Both the position numbers and the translations under genes were made by a program. Below the pieces are notes generated by a model that saw only the letters and a list, made by a program, of their open reading frames with translations, was not told where the DNA came from and searched no databases. A stretch of DNA of 64,000 bases, from NCBI RefSeq assembly GCF_052119645.1, contig NZ_JBGQOM010000011.1, forward strand, positions 95,556 through 159,555. The letters are read 5' to 3'. Below are positions 8,729 through 18,630 of this stretch, one piece after another. The first letter of the stretch is position 1. Every line of letters begins with the position of its first letter. The stretch comes from Paraglaciecola sp030730205. Its GTDB lineage: Bacteria > Pseudomonadota > Gammaproteobacteria > Enterobacterales > Alteromonadaceae.

Positions 8729-9433
8729 TTACAATGATGAAGAAAGAACTTTGCGTTCAATGCGTTTTTCGAACTGACCCACAATAACGCGGTCAACGTA
8801 GATGCCTGGCGTATGAATTTGACTCGGTGATAGTTCACCGGGTTCGACAAGTTCTTCAACTTCCAGTACGGTAATTTTACCCGCTGTGGCAGCCATGGGG
8901 TTGAAGTTTTGTGCCGTATGGCGGTAAACACAGTTGCCATAACGGTCGGCCTTCCAAGCTTTAACAATGGCAAAGTCTCCGGTAATCGACTCTTCCATAA
9001 TGTAGGGGCGGCCGTTAAATTCTCTGACTTCTTTGCCTTCGCTTACGGGGGTGCCGTACCCGGTGGCGGTATAGAAAGCCGGAATACCCGCACCACCTGC
9101 TCGCATTTTTTCAGCAAGAGTGCCTTGTGGGGTAAGTTCAACCTCAAGTTCGCCGTTGAGTAATTGCTGTTCAAACAAGGCATTCTCACCTACATAAGAT
9201 GAAATCATTTTTTTGATTTGTTTTTGTTCAAGTAACAGACCCAAACCAAAACCGTCGACACCACAGTTATTCGATACTACGGTGAGTCCTGTCGTCCCCA
9301 TGGTTTTTATTTGAGAGATTAAACCTTCAGGAATGCCGCATAGTCCAAAGCCACCGGCGATGATGGTCATGTTATTTTCTAAGCCCGCCATTGCTTCAGC
9401 GTATGAGTGAACAACTTTATTAAATCCAGCCAT
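8729..9433 (-). CDS. scoA: 3-oxoacid CoA-transferase, subunit A
   Basis: The alpha subunit (about 234 residues). I chose the ATG at 9433, giving MAGFNKVVHSYAEAM, the usual start of the family, with GGA about nine bases upstream; the ATG four codons earlier lacks a ribosome site. The glycine-rich CoA-binding loop TIIAGGFGLCGIPE and NNCGVDGFGLGLLL are diagnostic. It forms an alpha2beta2 enzyme with scoB just downstream. A LysR regulator reads away from this operon 101 bases upstream and is the likely controller. Confidence 0.9.
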   Translation of the reverse strand: MAGFNKVVHSYAEAMAGLENNMTIIAGGFGLCGIPEGLISQIKTMGTTGLTVVSNNCGVDGFGLGLLLEQKQIKKMISSYVGENALFEQQLLNGELEVELTPQGTLAEKMRAGGAGIPAFYTATGYGTPVSEGKEVREFNGRPYIMEESITGDFAIVKAWKADRYGNCVYRHTAQNFNPMAATAGKITVLEVEELVEPGELSPSQIHTPGIYVDRVIVGQFEKRIERKVLSSSL

Positions 9434-9534
9434 GTCGTGATCCAATTATTAATTTGTTAATACAGTGTAAATGCTAAAAAATAATAGTAAAATTAATTTA
9501 ATGAGTGAATTGATAAATAAAATCTATTAATAAA

Positions 9535-10431
9535 ATGAATATTTCTAATCGACAACTACAGGCCTTCATTTGTGTTGCTAAGTGTGCAACCTTTGCTGAA
9601 GCTGCTGAAAAAATGTTTATTACCCAACCTGCGTTATCAAGCGCGATTAAAAAAATGGAAACTGAACTGGGTGGTACCTTATTTACTCGCACCACCCGCA
9701 AGGTTGAACTCAGTCCTGAGGGCGCCGTATTTTTACCTGTTGCATTAAGATTGATGAATGACTGGGAGGAAGCTTTCGCTGACTTGCATACTCTATTTTC
9801 GTTGGGGCGAGGTAAATTAGCAATAGCTGCTATGCCGTCTTTTGCAGCCGGACAACTGCCAAAGATACTGCAGCTGTATCAAGTTCAGTTTCCCAATATC
9901 AAGTTATCCATAGCGGATATTGTAATGGAATCTGTCTATAAAGAAGTGCGTGAAGGAAGGGTAGAAATTGGCTTTACCTTTGAACACGAGCGCCAAGAAG
10001 GCACGATTTTCTTTCCGTTATTTACAGATCATTTTATGGTGATTTTTCCAAGTCAGCATCCTTTATCAAAGCTCGAAAATATTGAGTGGCAAGATATCGT
10101 GGCATATCCTTTTGTTGCGATGAATAAAGATTCAGCGATGCGCGGATGGATAGAGCGTCATGTGCAAGAGCTTGGCTTTAATTTAAATGTGGTGGCCGAG
10201 GCTGGTCAATTAGCGACATTGGGACAATTTGTTAGCCATGGGCTAGGGGTGTCGGTGGTGCCATGTTTATGTAAACAACAGATGTTAGGCTCAGGTATGC
10301 ATTCGCTAGAGTTAAAAAATAGTGGTTTGAGTAAACAGGTGGGCATGATTCAATCGAGTCGGCGAAATTTGTCTGCAGCAGGAGAGGCATTTTGGCAATG
10401 GGTAATAGACAATATTCAGTCTTTTCACTGA
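9535..10431 (+). CDS. LysR-type regulator divergent from scoAB
   Basis: A 298-residue LysR-family regulator. Residues 1-60 form the winged helix-turn-helix (RQLQAFICVAKCATFAEAAEKM, then TQPALSSAIKKME), followed by a linker helix and a periplasmic-binding-like effector domain from about residue 90. It is divergent from scoA across an AT-rich 101-base region. This is the classic arrangement for a LysR protein controlling its neighbour, so it may respond to a ketone-body-type metabolite. That link is inferred from position only. Confidence 0.9.
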   Translation: MNISNRQLQAFICVAKCATFAEAAEKMFITQPALSSAIKKMETELGGTLFTRTTRKVELSPEGAVFLPVALRLMNDWEEAFADLHTLFSLGRGKLAIAAMPSFAAGQLPKILQLYQVQFPNIKLSIADIVMESVYKEVREGRVEIGFTFEHERQEGTIFFPLFTDHFMVIFPSQHPLSKLENIEWQDIVAYPFVAMNKDSAMRGWIERHVQELGFNLNVVAEAGQLATLGQFVSHGLGVSVVPCLCKQQMLGSGMHSLELKNSGLSKQVGMIQSSRRNLSAAGEAFWQWVIDNIQSFH

Positions 10432-10441
10432 GTCTTATTGC

Positions 10442-11206
10442 CTACCATTTTTTCTTCTGGGCAAATAATTCATCGAGTTCATTACGCTCAGATTCTTGTT
10501 TCTTTTTGACGTCTTTACTATTGGCACTGCGCAATGAATCTTGTATACCACGCAATTGCTCTTCTAATTGGGCTTGACGAGTGATGGTATAATCATCTTG
10601 GTTTGGTTGGGCTGCTAAGGCGCCAATGGCTTTTTCTAAACATTGTCTGGCAGAGCCCATTTGATTGTTTTTAATGGCCACATCACCCCGTCTAATCAGA
10701 GTATCGACGTTAGCGCGCAACTGTAAACGCTCAAGCAATTTATCTTCTTGCACAAATACACGGCTGTCTACTTTGCCCCGTTTAAATTCTGAACGTAGCA
10801 CTGCGCGCATATTTTTAATACCACGAATAAACAGTACAACTTGCTTGTCGTTTTGTGGCAATTGAAAAGCGTCATCTGAGGGAGGTGCTTGTTCAACGTT
10901 TAAGGCCTTTAAAGTAGCTTCGTAGGATTTAATGCGTTCTTTTATATCCGTGGCGGTGGGCTGTAAATGCTCAATCATTTTAAGACTAAATAAGGTTCGA
11001 CGCTGCAATATGTAAAGAAGACGCTGAGTCACTGGAATATGCTGAGCTGCCAAAAGCGTCGCTTCAGTGTCATCAACTAAAGACTTATGTTTGGCTAATT
11101 CATTGCGTCGTTCAAGCTCGACTTTATTGCGGTGTTGCTGGATTGCATTGACTACAACGGCAATCAAAACCAAGGCAATAATTAAAATGACTATTATAGG
11201 GAACAC
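10442..11206 (-). CDS. Membrane-anchored coiled-coil protein of unknown function
   Basis: I do not recognise a named family. The 254-residue protein begins with one strong membrane segment (residues 2-22), followed at once by a charged helix (HRNKVELERRNELAKHK). The rest looks helical: predicted bundles at about 45-95 and 110-160, a TPR-like stretch near 165-190 (NQMGSARQCLEKAIGAL), and a Lys/Glu-rich tail ending FAQKKKW. Topology should be N-terminal anchor with a cytoplasmic body. It converges with the LysR gene (10-base gap) and follows the orphan histidine kinase gene at 64 bases, so the two may share a transcript. Confidence 0.7.
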   Translation of the reverse strand: MFPIIVILIIALVLIAVVVNAIQQHRNKVELERRNELAKHKSLVDDTEATLLAAQHIPVTQRLLYILQRRTLFSLKMIEHLQPTATDIKERIKSYEATLKALNVEQAPPSDDAFQLPQNDKQVVLFIRGIKNMRAVLRSEFKRGKVDSRVFVQEDKLLERLQLRANVDTLIRRGDVAIKNNQMGSARQCLEKAIGALAAQPNQDDYTITRQAQLEEQLRGIQDSLRSANSKDVKKKQESERNELDELFAQKKKW

Positions 11207-11270
11207 GTATTAATTCTCATTAAGGCTCATGCCTAAATATTGTTATTATCAATAGGTTATCGTAACAACC

Positions 11271-11963
11271 CTAGGGTAACTTTAGCGTAAATACGCTACC
11301 GCCTAATGATCCACCGTTTTCTAAGCTAATAGCGCCTTGCTTTTCATCTTTTGTATGTGCTTGCGCAATTAAGCGGGCAAAGAACAGGCCGAGTCCTGTT
11401 CTACCCTGACTAATATCAAAATGTTGCATGGTAATTTCCATCGCTGCCAACATCGATTCAGGATAGCCAGGGCCATCGTCTTCTACAGTAAAAACTAAGC
11501 TTTCATTTTCACTGTAAACCCGCAGCAAAATATTGTGCTTACTGTAACGCATTGCATTAATAAGCATGTCGTTAAGCAAGATACAGATTAAATCTGCATC
11601 AAAGAACCAAGCCAAATTGTCTGTCTGCTCTACTTTTAAATTAATTTTTTTGTGCTGTAAATAGCTTTCATTGGTTGCCAATATTTCATCAACTATATCT
11701 TCTAAATAGTGCTGATCGATATTTACCGGCAAACTGTTTAATCCTGCACGGTAAAGAGATAGAAGCTGAACTAGACCAGTATTCAATCTTGATGCTTCAT
11801 AATGTGCAGATGCCAGATGATGAGCTGAAGTTTGGTTTTCATGGCCAATTGACTCAGATAAATCTTCAATAGATTGCATAAGCAAGCACAGTGAGTTTTT
11901 CATATCATGTACTGCTGAGGCTAGCACTGTGGCGAAATCTATGCTGTTGTCAGTATTTTTCAT
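11271..11963 (-). CDS. Soluble sensor histidine kinase, orphan
   Basis: A short kinase (about 230 residues) with no membrane or sensor domain. The phospho-acceptor region is near the N-terminus (ASAVHDMKNSL, His about residue 19), and the ATPase domain carries the N-box LLNDMLINAMRYS, G1 EDDGPGYPE and G2 GRTGLGLFFA. I chose the ATG at 11963 over an upstream TTG; neither has a clear ribosome site. Such kinases usually work with a response regulator, but none is encoded beside it. The closest gene is the coiled-coil protein downstream. Signal and output are unknown. Confidence 0.85.
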   Translation of the reverse strand: MKNTDNSIDFATVLASAVHDMKNSLCLLMQSIEDLSESIGHENQTSAHHLASAHYEASRLNTGLVQLLSLYRAGLNSLPVNIDQHYLEDIVDEILATNESYLQHKKINLKVEQTDNLAWFFDADLICILLNDMLINAMRYSKHNILLRVYSENESLVFTVEDDGPGYPESMLAAMEITMQHFDISQGRTGLGLFFARLIAQAHTKDEKQGAISLENGGSLGGSVFTLKLP

Positions 11964-12211
11964 GGGCAAAATTAATTAATTTTCAGTTCGATGAATACAC
12001 TAGCATATAACTGGAGTATTCTTGACATAACAACGATTTATACCATCTTTTAACATGAAAAGCGTTTTTCGTTGCTCTATTTTTAAAATTCAAAATAAAT
12101 TATTTAAGAATAAATAGGGCGATTTGTTAAAATAATATGGAATTCATTTTGTCGTCGTTATATAACCTTTAAGTATAAAGAATCCCCGCAGGTCAACAGC
12201 AAGGCTCCGCC

Positions 12212-13186
12212 ATGAAATTACAACAACTTCGATATATCGTTGAGGTCTTAAACAATAACCTCAATGTTTCCGCCACAGCAGAAAGCTTATATACCTCTCA
12301 GCCCGGTATTAGTAAGCAAGTTAGGATGTTGGAGGACGAACTTGGTGTACAGATTTTTGGCCGTAGCGGTAAACACCTGACGCATGTGACGGATGCAGGC
12401 CAAGACGTTATTAATATTTCACGAGAAATTCTGGCCAAAGTAGAAAGTATCAAAGCGGTATCGCGTGAGCATACGCTGCCAGATCAAGGTAAGTTAAATA
12501 TTGCCACGACCCACACTCAAGCACGTTACGCCTTGCCTGATGTGATTAAAGGGTTCATGAACAAATACAGCCGCGTTTCACTGCACATGCATCAGGGCAC
12601 GCCGTCACAGATTAGTGATTTGGCCGCTAAAGGCGAAGCTGATTTCGCTATTGCAACCGAAGCTTTGCATTTATATAACGATTTGGTGATGTTGCCATGT
12701 TACCACTGGAACCGCAGTATCATCGTGAATCGCGATCACCCGCTTGCCAAAAAAACCACGATTGAAATTGAAGACATCGCCAAATACCCGCTGGTGACCT
12801 ACGTTTTTGGCTTTACTGGTCGGTCAGAACTGGATCATGCTTTTAGTAAAGCAGGCCTTGATCCAAAAATTGTCTTCACTGCAACGGATGCAGACGTTAT
12901 CAAAACCTATGTCCGTTTAGGTGTGGGTATTGGTGTTATCGCGTCTATGGCGGTCGATGAAAAACTAGATTCTGATTTGGTTAAAATCGATGCAAGTCAC
13001 CTATTTGAATACAGTACGACTAAAATCGGTTTCAGAAAAGGTTCGTTCTTGCGCAGTTATATGTATGATTTTATTGAACGTTTTGCCCCTCATTTAACAA
13101 AATCAGTGGTAGAAAAAGCCATGATGTTGAAAAATAATGAAGAAGTAGAAAAAATGTTTAAAGGCTTAACGCTACCCGTTAAGTGA
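12212..13186 (+). CDS. cysB: LysR-type regulator CysB
   Basis: CysB activates cysteine biosynthesis and sulfate assimilation genes with N-acetylserine or O-acetylserine as inducer. The protein is 324 residues, the exact usual length, and starts MKLQQLRYIVEVLNNNLNVS as in known CysB proteins. The HTH (residues 1-60) is followed by the effector domain with THTQARYALP (inducer contact, about residues 100-110) and TATDADVIKTYVRLGVGIG. No sulfur gene is adjacent, which is normal for cysB. A strong terminator follows. Confidence 0.95.
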   Translation: MKLQQLRYIVEVLNNNLNVSATAESLYTSQPGISKQVRMLEDELGVQIFGRSGKHLTHVTDAGQDVINISREILAKVESIKAVSREHTLPDQGKLNIATTHTQARYALPDVIKGFMNKYSRVSLHMHQGTPSQISDLAAKGEADFAIATEALHLYNDLVMLPCYHWNRSIIVNRDHPLAKKTTIEIEDIAKYPLVTYVFGFTGRSELDHAFSKAGLDPKIVFTATDADVIKTYVRLGVGIGVIASMAVDEKLDSDLVKIDASHLFEYSTTKIGFRKGSFLRSYMYDFIERFAPHLTKSVVEKAMMLKNNEEVEKMFKGLTLPVK

Positions 13187-13242
13187 AAATAGCGTGTAGC
13201 CCGTCTTTTCGCTTAGCAGGCTAAAAGCAAAGAGTAAAACAG

Positions 13243-13276
13243 AAAACGGCGTCTTTGCTTAAAAAGACGCCGTTTT
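13243..13276 (+). terminator. Terminator after cysB
   Basis: A perfect 14-bp stem (13243-13256 with 13263-13276), 6-base loop, GC-rich core and T-run. The A-rich left arm means it could also act for the sdaA gene converging from the right. Confidence 0.92.
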
Positions 13277-13337
13277 TCATTGCCTTAGCGTTATTATGTG
13301 TTGTTGAACCATGCTGCGCAGGGCTTTGCTACTTTTA

Positions 13338-14711
13338 TCAACACTCAATAATATTAACCGCTAATCCACCACGAGCGGTTTCTTTGTATTTTGATTTCAT
13401 ATCATTGCCTGTATCCCACATGGTTTTGATCACTTTATCTAAAGATACTTTATGTTGGCCGCTGCCTCTCAGTGCCAAGCGTGAAGCATTGATTGCCTTA
13501 ATAGCACCCATGGCATTGCGCTCTATACAAGGAACTTGCACCAATCCACCAACAGGATCGCAAGTTAGGCCTAAGTTATGCTCCATGCCTATTTCGGCGG
13601 CATTTTCTACTGAATCCACAGAGCCGCCCAAAATTTCAGTAAGGGCGCCCGCAGCCATCGAACATGCAACACCCACTTCTCCTTGACAGCCTACTTCGGC
13701 ACCAGAAATTGACGCATTCTTTTTATATAAAATACCGATGGCCGCAGCGGTTAATAAATAGCGTGTGACAATTTCTTGGTCTACGGGTCTAACAAACTTG
13801 TTAAAGTAACAAAGCACGGCAGGAATAATCCCTGCCGCGCCATTGGTGGGCGCGGTAACAACACGGCCTCCGGCAGCGTTTTCCTCGTTAACCGCCAGCG
13901 CAAATAAATTCACCCAATCCATTGCAACCATAGGGTCAGCTGTTTGTTCACTTTGCAAACGACGATATAAACCTGGGGCGCGTCGTGTGACTTTTAAGCC
14001 GCCCGGCAATATGCCTTCGCTATTAATCCCCACTTGCACACACTCATACATGACCTGCCAAATGTGCCACAGCTTTTTGATGATTTCGGCTTTTGCTTGA
14101 AATACTTGCTCGTTTTTCATCATTAACGAACTGATGCTAAAGCCATTTTCTTTGCAAATAGACAGTAGCTCTGCGGCACTGGAAAAATCAAAAGGCACTT
14201 TTTGTTCTTCGTGTAAGAGGGCTGCTACTTTTTGCTCAGCGAAATCTTGTTCGCGAATGATAAAGCCGCCACCAATTGAAAAGTAAGTTTGTGAAAATAA
14301 CACGTCCTTACCATGCATAGCGTGTATGGTCATACCATTGGCATGTTGTTTTAACGTTTTGCGACGATGAAAAATGACAGCTCCATCTGATGGAAAGTCA
14401 ATGTATTTAAGACCATTGAGCAGTAAGGTCTGGCTCTGCTGGATTTCACTTAAGTAGCCATCTACGAGGGAGCTATCAATGGTTTCAGGTGCATGGCCTA
14501 GTAAACCTAAAATAACGGCTTTACCGGTTCCGTGGCCCTTACCGGTTTGGCCTAAAGAGCCAAACAACTCAGTTCTGACTTCGCTGGTCTTTTCCAATAG
14601 GCCCGCTTCTTGTAAAGCTTCACAAAAAGCTTTTGCTGCGCGCATCGGGCCAACTGTATGAGAACTAGAGGGGCCGATACCAATACTAAACATATCAAAC
14701 ACACTGATCAT
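13338..14711 (-). CDS. sdaA: L-serine ammonia-lyase (iron-sulfur)
   Basis: This single-chain, 457-residue iron-sulfur enzyme deaminates L-serine to pyruvate and ammonia. The beta domain starts with MISVFDMFSIGIGPSSSHTVGPM, the anion-binding signature of the family. The alpha domain has APTNGAAGIIPA and the cysteines for the 4Fe-4S cluster (GAEVGCQGEVGVACS, then LTCDPVGG and VQVPCIERN). GGATG stands about 12 bases before the ATG. The gene leads no operon; nudL lies about 115 bases upstream in the same direction. Confidence 0.95.
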   Translation of the reverse strand: MISVFDMFSIGIGPSSSHTVGPMRAAKAFCEALQEAGLLEKTSEVRTELFGSLGQTGKGHGTGKAVILGLLGHAPETIDSSLVDGYLSEIQQSQTLLLNGLKYIDFPSDGAVIFHRRKTLKQHANGMTIHAMHGKDVLFSQTYFSIGGGFIIREQDFAEQKVAALLHEEQKVPFDFSSAAELLSICKENGFSISSLMMKNEQVFQAKAEIIKKLWHIWQVMYECVQVGINSEGILPGGLKVTRRAPGLYRRLQSEQTADPMVAMDWVNLFALAVNEENAAGGRVVTAPTNGAAGIIPAVLCYFNKFVRPVDQEIVTRYLLTAAAIGILYKKNASISGAEVGCQGEVGVACSMAAGALTEILGGSVDSVENAAEIGMEHNLGLTCDPVGGLVQVPCIERNAMGAIKAINASRLALRGSGQHKVSLDKVIKTMWDTGNDMKSKYKETARGGLAVNIIEC

Positions 14712-14825
14712 AAAATTTCTTCACATCCTTTAATTAACTAATTGTGCGCGGAATATGATGAGCCGACAATAACCTGCGCAATGACAAGGTGATAGTCGTT
14801 CAGCCCTAGGCGTAAAGAATAGTTG

Positions 14826-15404
14826 CTATTCAATGTAAAAGTGATTGGTTAAATTGCGTATAAAAGCAGCTGTTGCCCCCCAAATGTTTTTATCTTGCCA
14901 GGGAATAAAATAAACAGGGTAATGGGCGTTTTTACGTTTAACCCAATGAATAAGATGATTATTTTGATCCAATAAATAGCTTAGCGGTACTTCAAAAGTT
15001 TGTGCTACTTCATTATGATCAAGTAGCAATTGAATGGGCGGCTGAACAAAACCGATGAAAGGCACAACCTCATAACGACTAATGGTGCGATACAGGGGCA
15101 ACTGGCCGATAATTTCTACTTGCTCAGGAAAAATACCAATCTCTTCGTAGGTTTCACGCAGCGCTGTGTGGAGTAAATTTTTATCGGTGGGTTCTTGTTT
15201 GCCTCCTGGGAAACTGATCTGTCCACCATGGTGTTTTAAATGAGCAGCACGCACAGTAAAAATCACGTTTAAACTGTCGGGATATTCAACTATCGGAATA
15301 AGAACAGAGGCAGGGCGCCCGGCCTCTTTTAAAGGAAAGTCGTGTTCAGCGGTCACTTGTCTGATATGGTGAAATTGATTGAGAAACTGCTGCTTATTCA
15401 TCAC
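14826..15404 (-). CDS. nudL: Nudix CoA pyrophosphatase, NudL type
   Basis: A 192-residue Nudix hydrolase of the NudL/YeaB (UPF0035) group, which is thought to split CoA and its derivatives to 4'-phosphopantetheine products and 3',5'-ADP. The UPF0035 signature HGGQISFPGG runs directly into the Nudix box, which ends ALRETYEEIGI. It lies 28 bases after pabB and is probably in the same transcript, an order (pabB-nudL) common in gammaproteobacteria, followed here by sdaA. Confidence 0.9.
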   Translation of the reverse strand: MMNKQQFLNQFHHIRQVTAEHDFPLKEAGRPASVLIPIVEYPDSLNVIFTVRAAHLKHHGGQISFPGGKQEPTDKNLLHTALRETYEEIGIFPEQVEIIGQLPLYRTISRYEVVPFIGFVQPPIQLLLDHNEVAQTFEVPLSYLLDQNNHLIHWVKRKNAHYPVYFIPWQDKNIWGATAAFIRNLTNHFYIE

Positions 15405-15432
15405 ATACTAACTTCAATGATTATGCCTTACC

Positions 15433-16836
15433 TTACTCTAAGCTGGCGAGTATAGGCAATATTTTTGCAACTTTATCAAGGCTCTCTTGGTATTCATCTC
15501 CAGGTACTGAGTCAAGCACAATACCGCCACCTGCCCAGCAATAAATGTTACCGTTTTCGCACAACAAGGTGCGAATACAAATACTGGTGTCCATATCCTC
15601 ACGAAAGCCAAAATAGCCGATACTGCCGCAGTAAATATTGCGTTCATTAGGCTCAAGTTTATTGATGATTTGCATGGCCCTAATTTTGGGAGCGCCAGTG
15701 ATTGAGCCGCCTGGAAATGCACCTTGAAAAAGGGCGTAGATGGAGCTGTCGTTGGCTAATTCACCTGTGACCGTGCTGACCAAGTGGTGCACGGCAGCAA
15801 AGCTTTCTATTTCAAACAACTTAGGTACTTTTACTGTATGAGGTTTGCAATGCTTACTTAAATCGTTACGTAAGAGATCGACAATCATTAAATTTTCTGC
15901 GCGGTCTTTGTCGGCGCTTAGTAACTGGTCAATTGATTGTTGATCAATTACAGGATCGGCTGAGCGTGGCCTAGTACCTTTGATTGGCTTAGTCTCAACG
16001 TGGCCATTTTTAACCGCCAAAAATCGCTCGGGCGAAATACTTAAAATGCAGCATTCTGGTAAGCGAATAAACGCTGAAAAGGGCGCATTGTTGGCTTCAG
16101 TAAGTGCCAAATACGCGTGCCATTCATCACCTTCATAGTGTGCACTAAAACGTTGAGCAAAATTAATCTGGTAGCAATCTCCAGCGCGCAGATATTCATC
16201 AACTTGCTGCAATTGACCTTTATAAAATTCAGAGGTCATGTTTGCTTGCCAATCCCCCGTTAATTTAAAAGAGGGTTTGCTACCTTCATTTTTCACTAAT
16301 TGCTCAAAAAATAGCGGCTCAGGGTGAGGATAATGATCCGCAGCACAAAGATAAAATAAGCCGTTCACACGGTCTTTGATGACACTCCAAGTATAAATGC
16401 CTGCTGCCATATCTGGCGCTTGGTAATCGGTAATTTTTTGTTTAGGTAAGTTTTCAAAACAGTGGCTTAAGTCATAACCAAAATAGCCTACCGCACCGAT
16501 TAGAAAAGGCAGTTCAGCATACTGCTCATCTGTCGTGGGAATAAGGTTAAAGTACGCTTGCTGCAAGGTTTGAATAAGATGAAGAGGGTTGTCGTTGGTT
16601 TGATAGCTTACGTAGTCTTTTTGCCAAACCGTGTTTTGTTGCTGTTTGTTAATAATAGTGGCGACAGGGTTTGCCACCATAATATCGAAGCGCGCATCTA
16701 TATGTTGGCTATTCGCAGAGTCAAGCAATATGGACCATGCTTGGCTTGAAAATGCGCTAAAAAGAGTGCTGAGCTTGACCGTTGAAGGAATCGCTAAGGG
16801 ATAAATGGCCAATTTAGGCACTTGGGTTTGCAACAT
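15433..16836 (-). CDS. pabB: Aminodeoxychorismate synthase component I (PabB)
   Basis: PabB converts chorismate and ammonia to 4-amino-4-deoxychorismate for folate synthesis, with glutamine-derived ammonia from the PabA partner. The 467-residue protein has the anthranilate synthase component I fold: the N-terminal part ends near residue 170, then the chorismate-binding domain with DCYQINFAQRF, PIKGTRPRS, DLLRNDL and GGSITGAPK. No pabA is in the window; PabA or TrpG elsewhere must supply the amidotransferase. The gene leads the pabB-nudL pair. Confidence 0.94.
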   Translation of the reverse strand: MLQTQVPKLAIYPLAIPSTVKLSTLFSAFSSQAWSILLDSANSQHIDARFDIMVANPVATIINKQQQNTVWQKDYVSYQTNDNPLHLIQTLQQAYFNLIPTTDEQYAELPFLIGAVGYFGYDLSHCFENLPKQKITDYQAPDMAAGIYTWSVIKDRVNGLFYLCAADHYPHPEPLFFEQLVKNEGSKPSFKLTGDWQANMTSEFYKGQLQQVDEYLRAGDCYQINFAQRFSAHYEGDEWHAYLALTEANNAPFSAFIRLPECCILSISPERFLAVKNGHVETKPIKGTRPRSADPVIDQQSIDQLLSADKDRAENLMIVDLLRNDLSKHCKPHTVKVPKLFEIESFAAVHHLVSTVTGELANDSSIYALFQGAFPGGSITGAPKIRAMQIINKLEPNERNIYCGSIGYFGFREDMDTSICIRTLLCENGNIYCWAGGGIVLDSVPGDEYQESLDKVAKILPILASLE

Positions 16837-17016
16837 AGATTATTTCAATTACCTGAATATTAATTAAACAACACAATTACTTAGGGTAAACAAGTGTAGA
16901 GAGAATACTGAAAAGTGTTGATTTATCATGGAGCTAATTTTCTGCAGAGGTTATCATAACCTAAACCTGTGAACGACAATTGTTGTTCAATTAACCTTGC
17001 ATATTAAGAGGCAATT

Positions 17017-18534
17017 ATGGCTGTTATTCGTCAGCAAGACTTTATCGATAGTATCGAAGATTCGTTGCAATATATTTCTTACTACCACCCACTTGATTAC
17101 ATCAAAGCAGTTGAAAAAGCCTATGACAAAGAACAAAGCCAGGCGGCCAAAGACGCCATGGCGCAAATCTTAATTAACTCGCGCATGTCGGCTGAGGGCA
17201 AGCGTCCTTTATGCCAAGACACCGGTATTGTAACCTGTTTTGTTAAAGTGGGTATGGCAGTGCAGTGGGATAAAACTGATTTAACAGTTCAAGGAATGGT
17301 TGATGAAGGTACGCGCAGGGCTTACTTAAATCCTGATAATCCTCTAAGAGCATCCATCGTTAGTGATCCCGCAGGTAAACGTACCAATACTAAAGACAAT
17401 ACGCCGGCAGTTGTGCATATTGATTTGGTGCCTGGCGCACATATCGAAGTGATGATCGCGGCCAAAGGCGGCGGCTCAGAAAACAAATCTAAGATGGTTA
17501 TGCTAAACCCCAGTGATGATATTGCTGAGTGGGTAGTGAAAACATTGCCTACTATGGGCGCGGGTTGGTGTCCGCCAGGAATGTTAGGCATAGGTATTGG
17601 TGGCACGGCAGAAAAAGCCGGTGTGCTGGCCAAAGAAAGCTTAATGGACCCTGTTGATATTCACGAGTTGATGGAGCGCGGTGCGCAAACAACAGAAGAA
17701 AAACTCCGCTTAGATATATTCAAAAAAGTGAATGATCTGGGTATTGGCGCTCAAGGTTTGGGCGGTTTAACGACTGTGGTTGATATTAAAATCAAGTCAA
17801 TGCCAACCCATGCGGCGTCAAAGCCAGTGGTGATGATTCCGAACTGTGCGGCAACTCGCCATGTGCATTTTCATCTTGATGGTTCTGGTCCTGCGTCATT
17901 TGAGCCTCCGAAATTAGAAGACTGGCCAAAAGTGACATGGGAAGTAAGTAACGACACTCGTAGAGTGAATTTAGATACCGTTACCAAAGAAGATATCAAG
18001 CAATGGAAAGTCGGTGAGACGGTGTTGTTGTCTGGCAAGATGTTAACAGGCCGTGATGCTGCTCATAAACGTATTCAAACCATGATGGAAAATGGTGAAG
18101 GTTTGCCTGAAGGCGTTGATTTAACTAATCGTTTTATATATTACGTTGGGCCTGTTGATGCGGTAGGTTCTGAAGTGGTTGGACCCGCAGGTCCTACTAC
18201 GGCTACCCGAATGGATAAATGGACTGACATGATGTTAGAAAAAACAGGCTTGATCGGCATGATAGGTAAGGCCGAGCGTGGTCCAGCAACCGTGAAAAGC
18301 ATCGCTAAACATCAAGCTGTGTATTTAATGGCTGTGGGCGGCGCCGCTTATTTAGTGTCTAAGGCCATTAAAAAGTCTCGTGTAGTGGCCTTTGCAGATT
18401 TAGGAATGGAAGCCATTTATGAGTTTGAAGTGGAAGATATGCCAGTCACTGTTGCGGTTGATAGCACGGGCGCTAATGCCCATGAAACTGGCCCAGCTAT
18501 TTGGAAAGTCAAAATTGCTGAAGCAAACGCGTAA
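17017..18534 (+). CDS. fumA: Class I fumarate hydratase (4Fe-4S)
   Basis: Oxygen-sensitive fumarase interconverting fumarate and malate in the TCA cycle. The 505-residue, single-chain form matches FumA/FumB size. The N-terminal alpha domain contains LCQDTGI, with a cluster cysteine, and AAKGGGSENKSKM; the C-terminal beta domain contains YYVGPVDAVG and GPTTATRMD. GAGGCAATT gives a ribosome site before the ATG. I use fumA only as the nearest class name; FumA and FumB cannot be separated here. Terminator at 18552-18581. Confidence 0.93.
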   Translation: MAVIRQQDFIDSIEDSLQYISYYHPLDYIKAVEKAYDKEQSQAAKDAMAQILINSRMSAEGKRPLCQDTGIVTCFVKVGMAVQWDKTDLTVQGMVDEGTRRAYLNPDNPLRASIVSDPAGKRTNTKDNTPAVVHIDLVPGAHIEVMIAAKGGGSENKSKMVMLNPSDDIAEWVVKTLPTMGAGWCPPGMLGIGIGGTAEKAGVLAKESLMDPVDIHELMERGAQTTEEKLRLDIFKKVNDLGIGAQGLGGLTTVVDIKIKSMPTHAASKPVVMIPNCAATRHVHFHLDGSGPASFEPPKLEDWPKVTWEVSNDTRRVNLDTVTKEDIKQWKVGETVLLSGKMLTGRDAAHKRIQTMMENGEGLPEGVDLTNRFIYYVGPVDAVGSEVVGPAGPTTATRMDKWTDMMLEKTGLIGMIGKAERGPATVKSIAKHQAVYLMAVGGAAYLVSKAIKKSRVVAFADLGMEAIYEFEVEDMPVTVAVDSTGANAHETGPAIWKVKIAEANA

Positions 18535-18551
18535 TTAGTTTTATTGTTTTT

Positions 18552-18581
18552 GCCCGAGTAAACCACTGTTGTTTCTCGGGC
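18552..18581 (+). terminator. Terminator after fumarase
   Basis: GCCCGAG pairs with CTCGGGC (18552-18558 with 18575-18581), extended by AAAC/GTTT after a one-base bulge, and followed by a T-rich tract. Confidence 0.75.
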
Positions 18582-18630
18582 CTCTTTTCTTTGTTCTTGC
18601 TGTTTCTCCTTTTATTTAAAAGAGTCTTAC

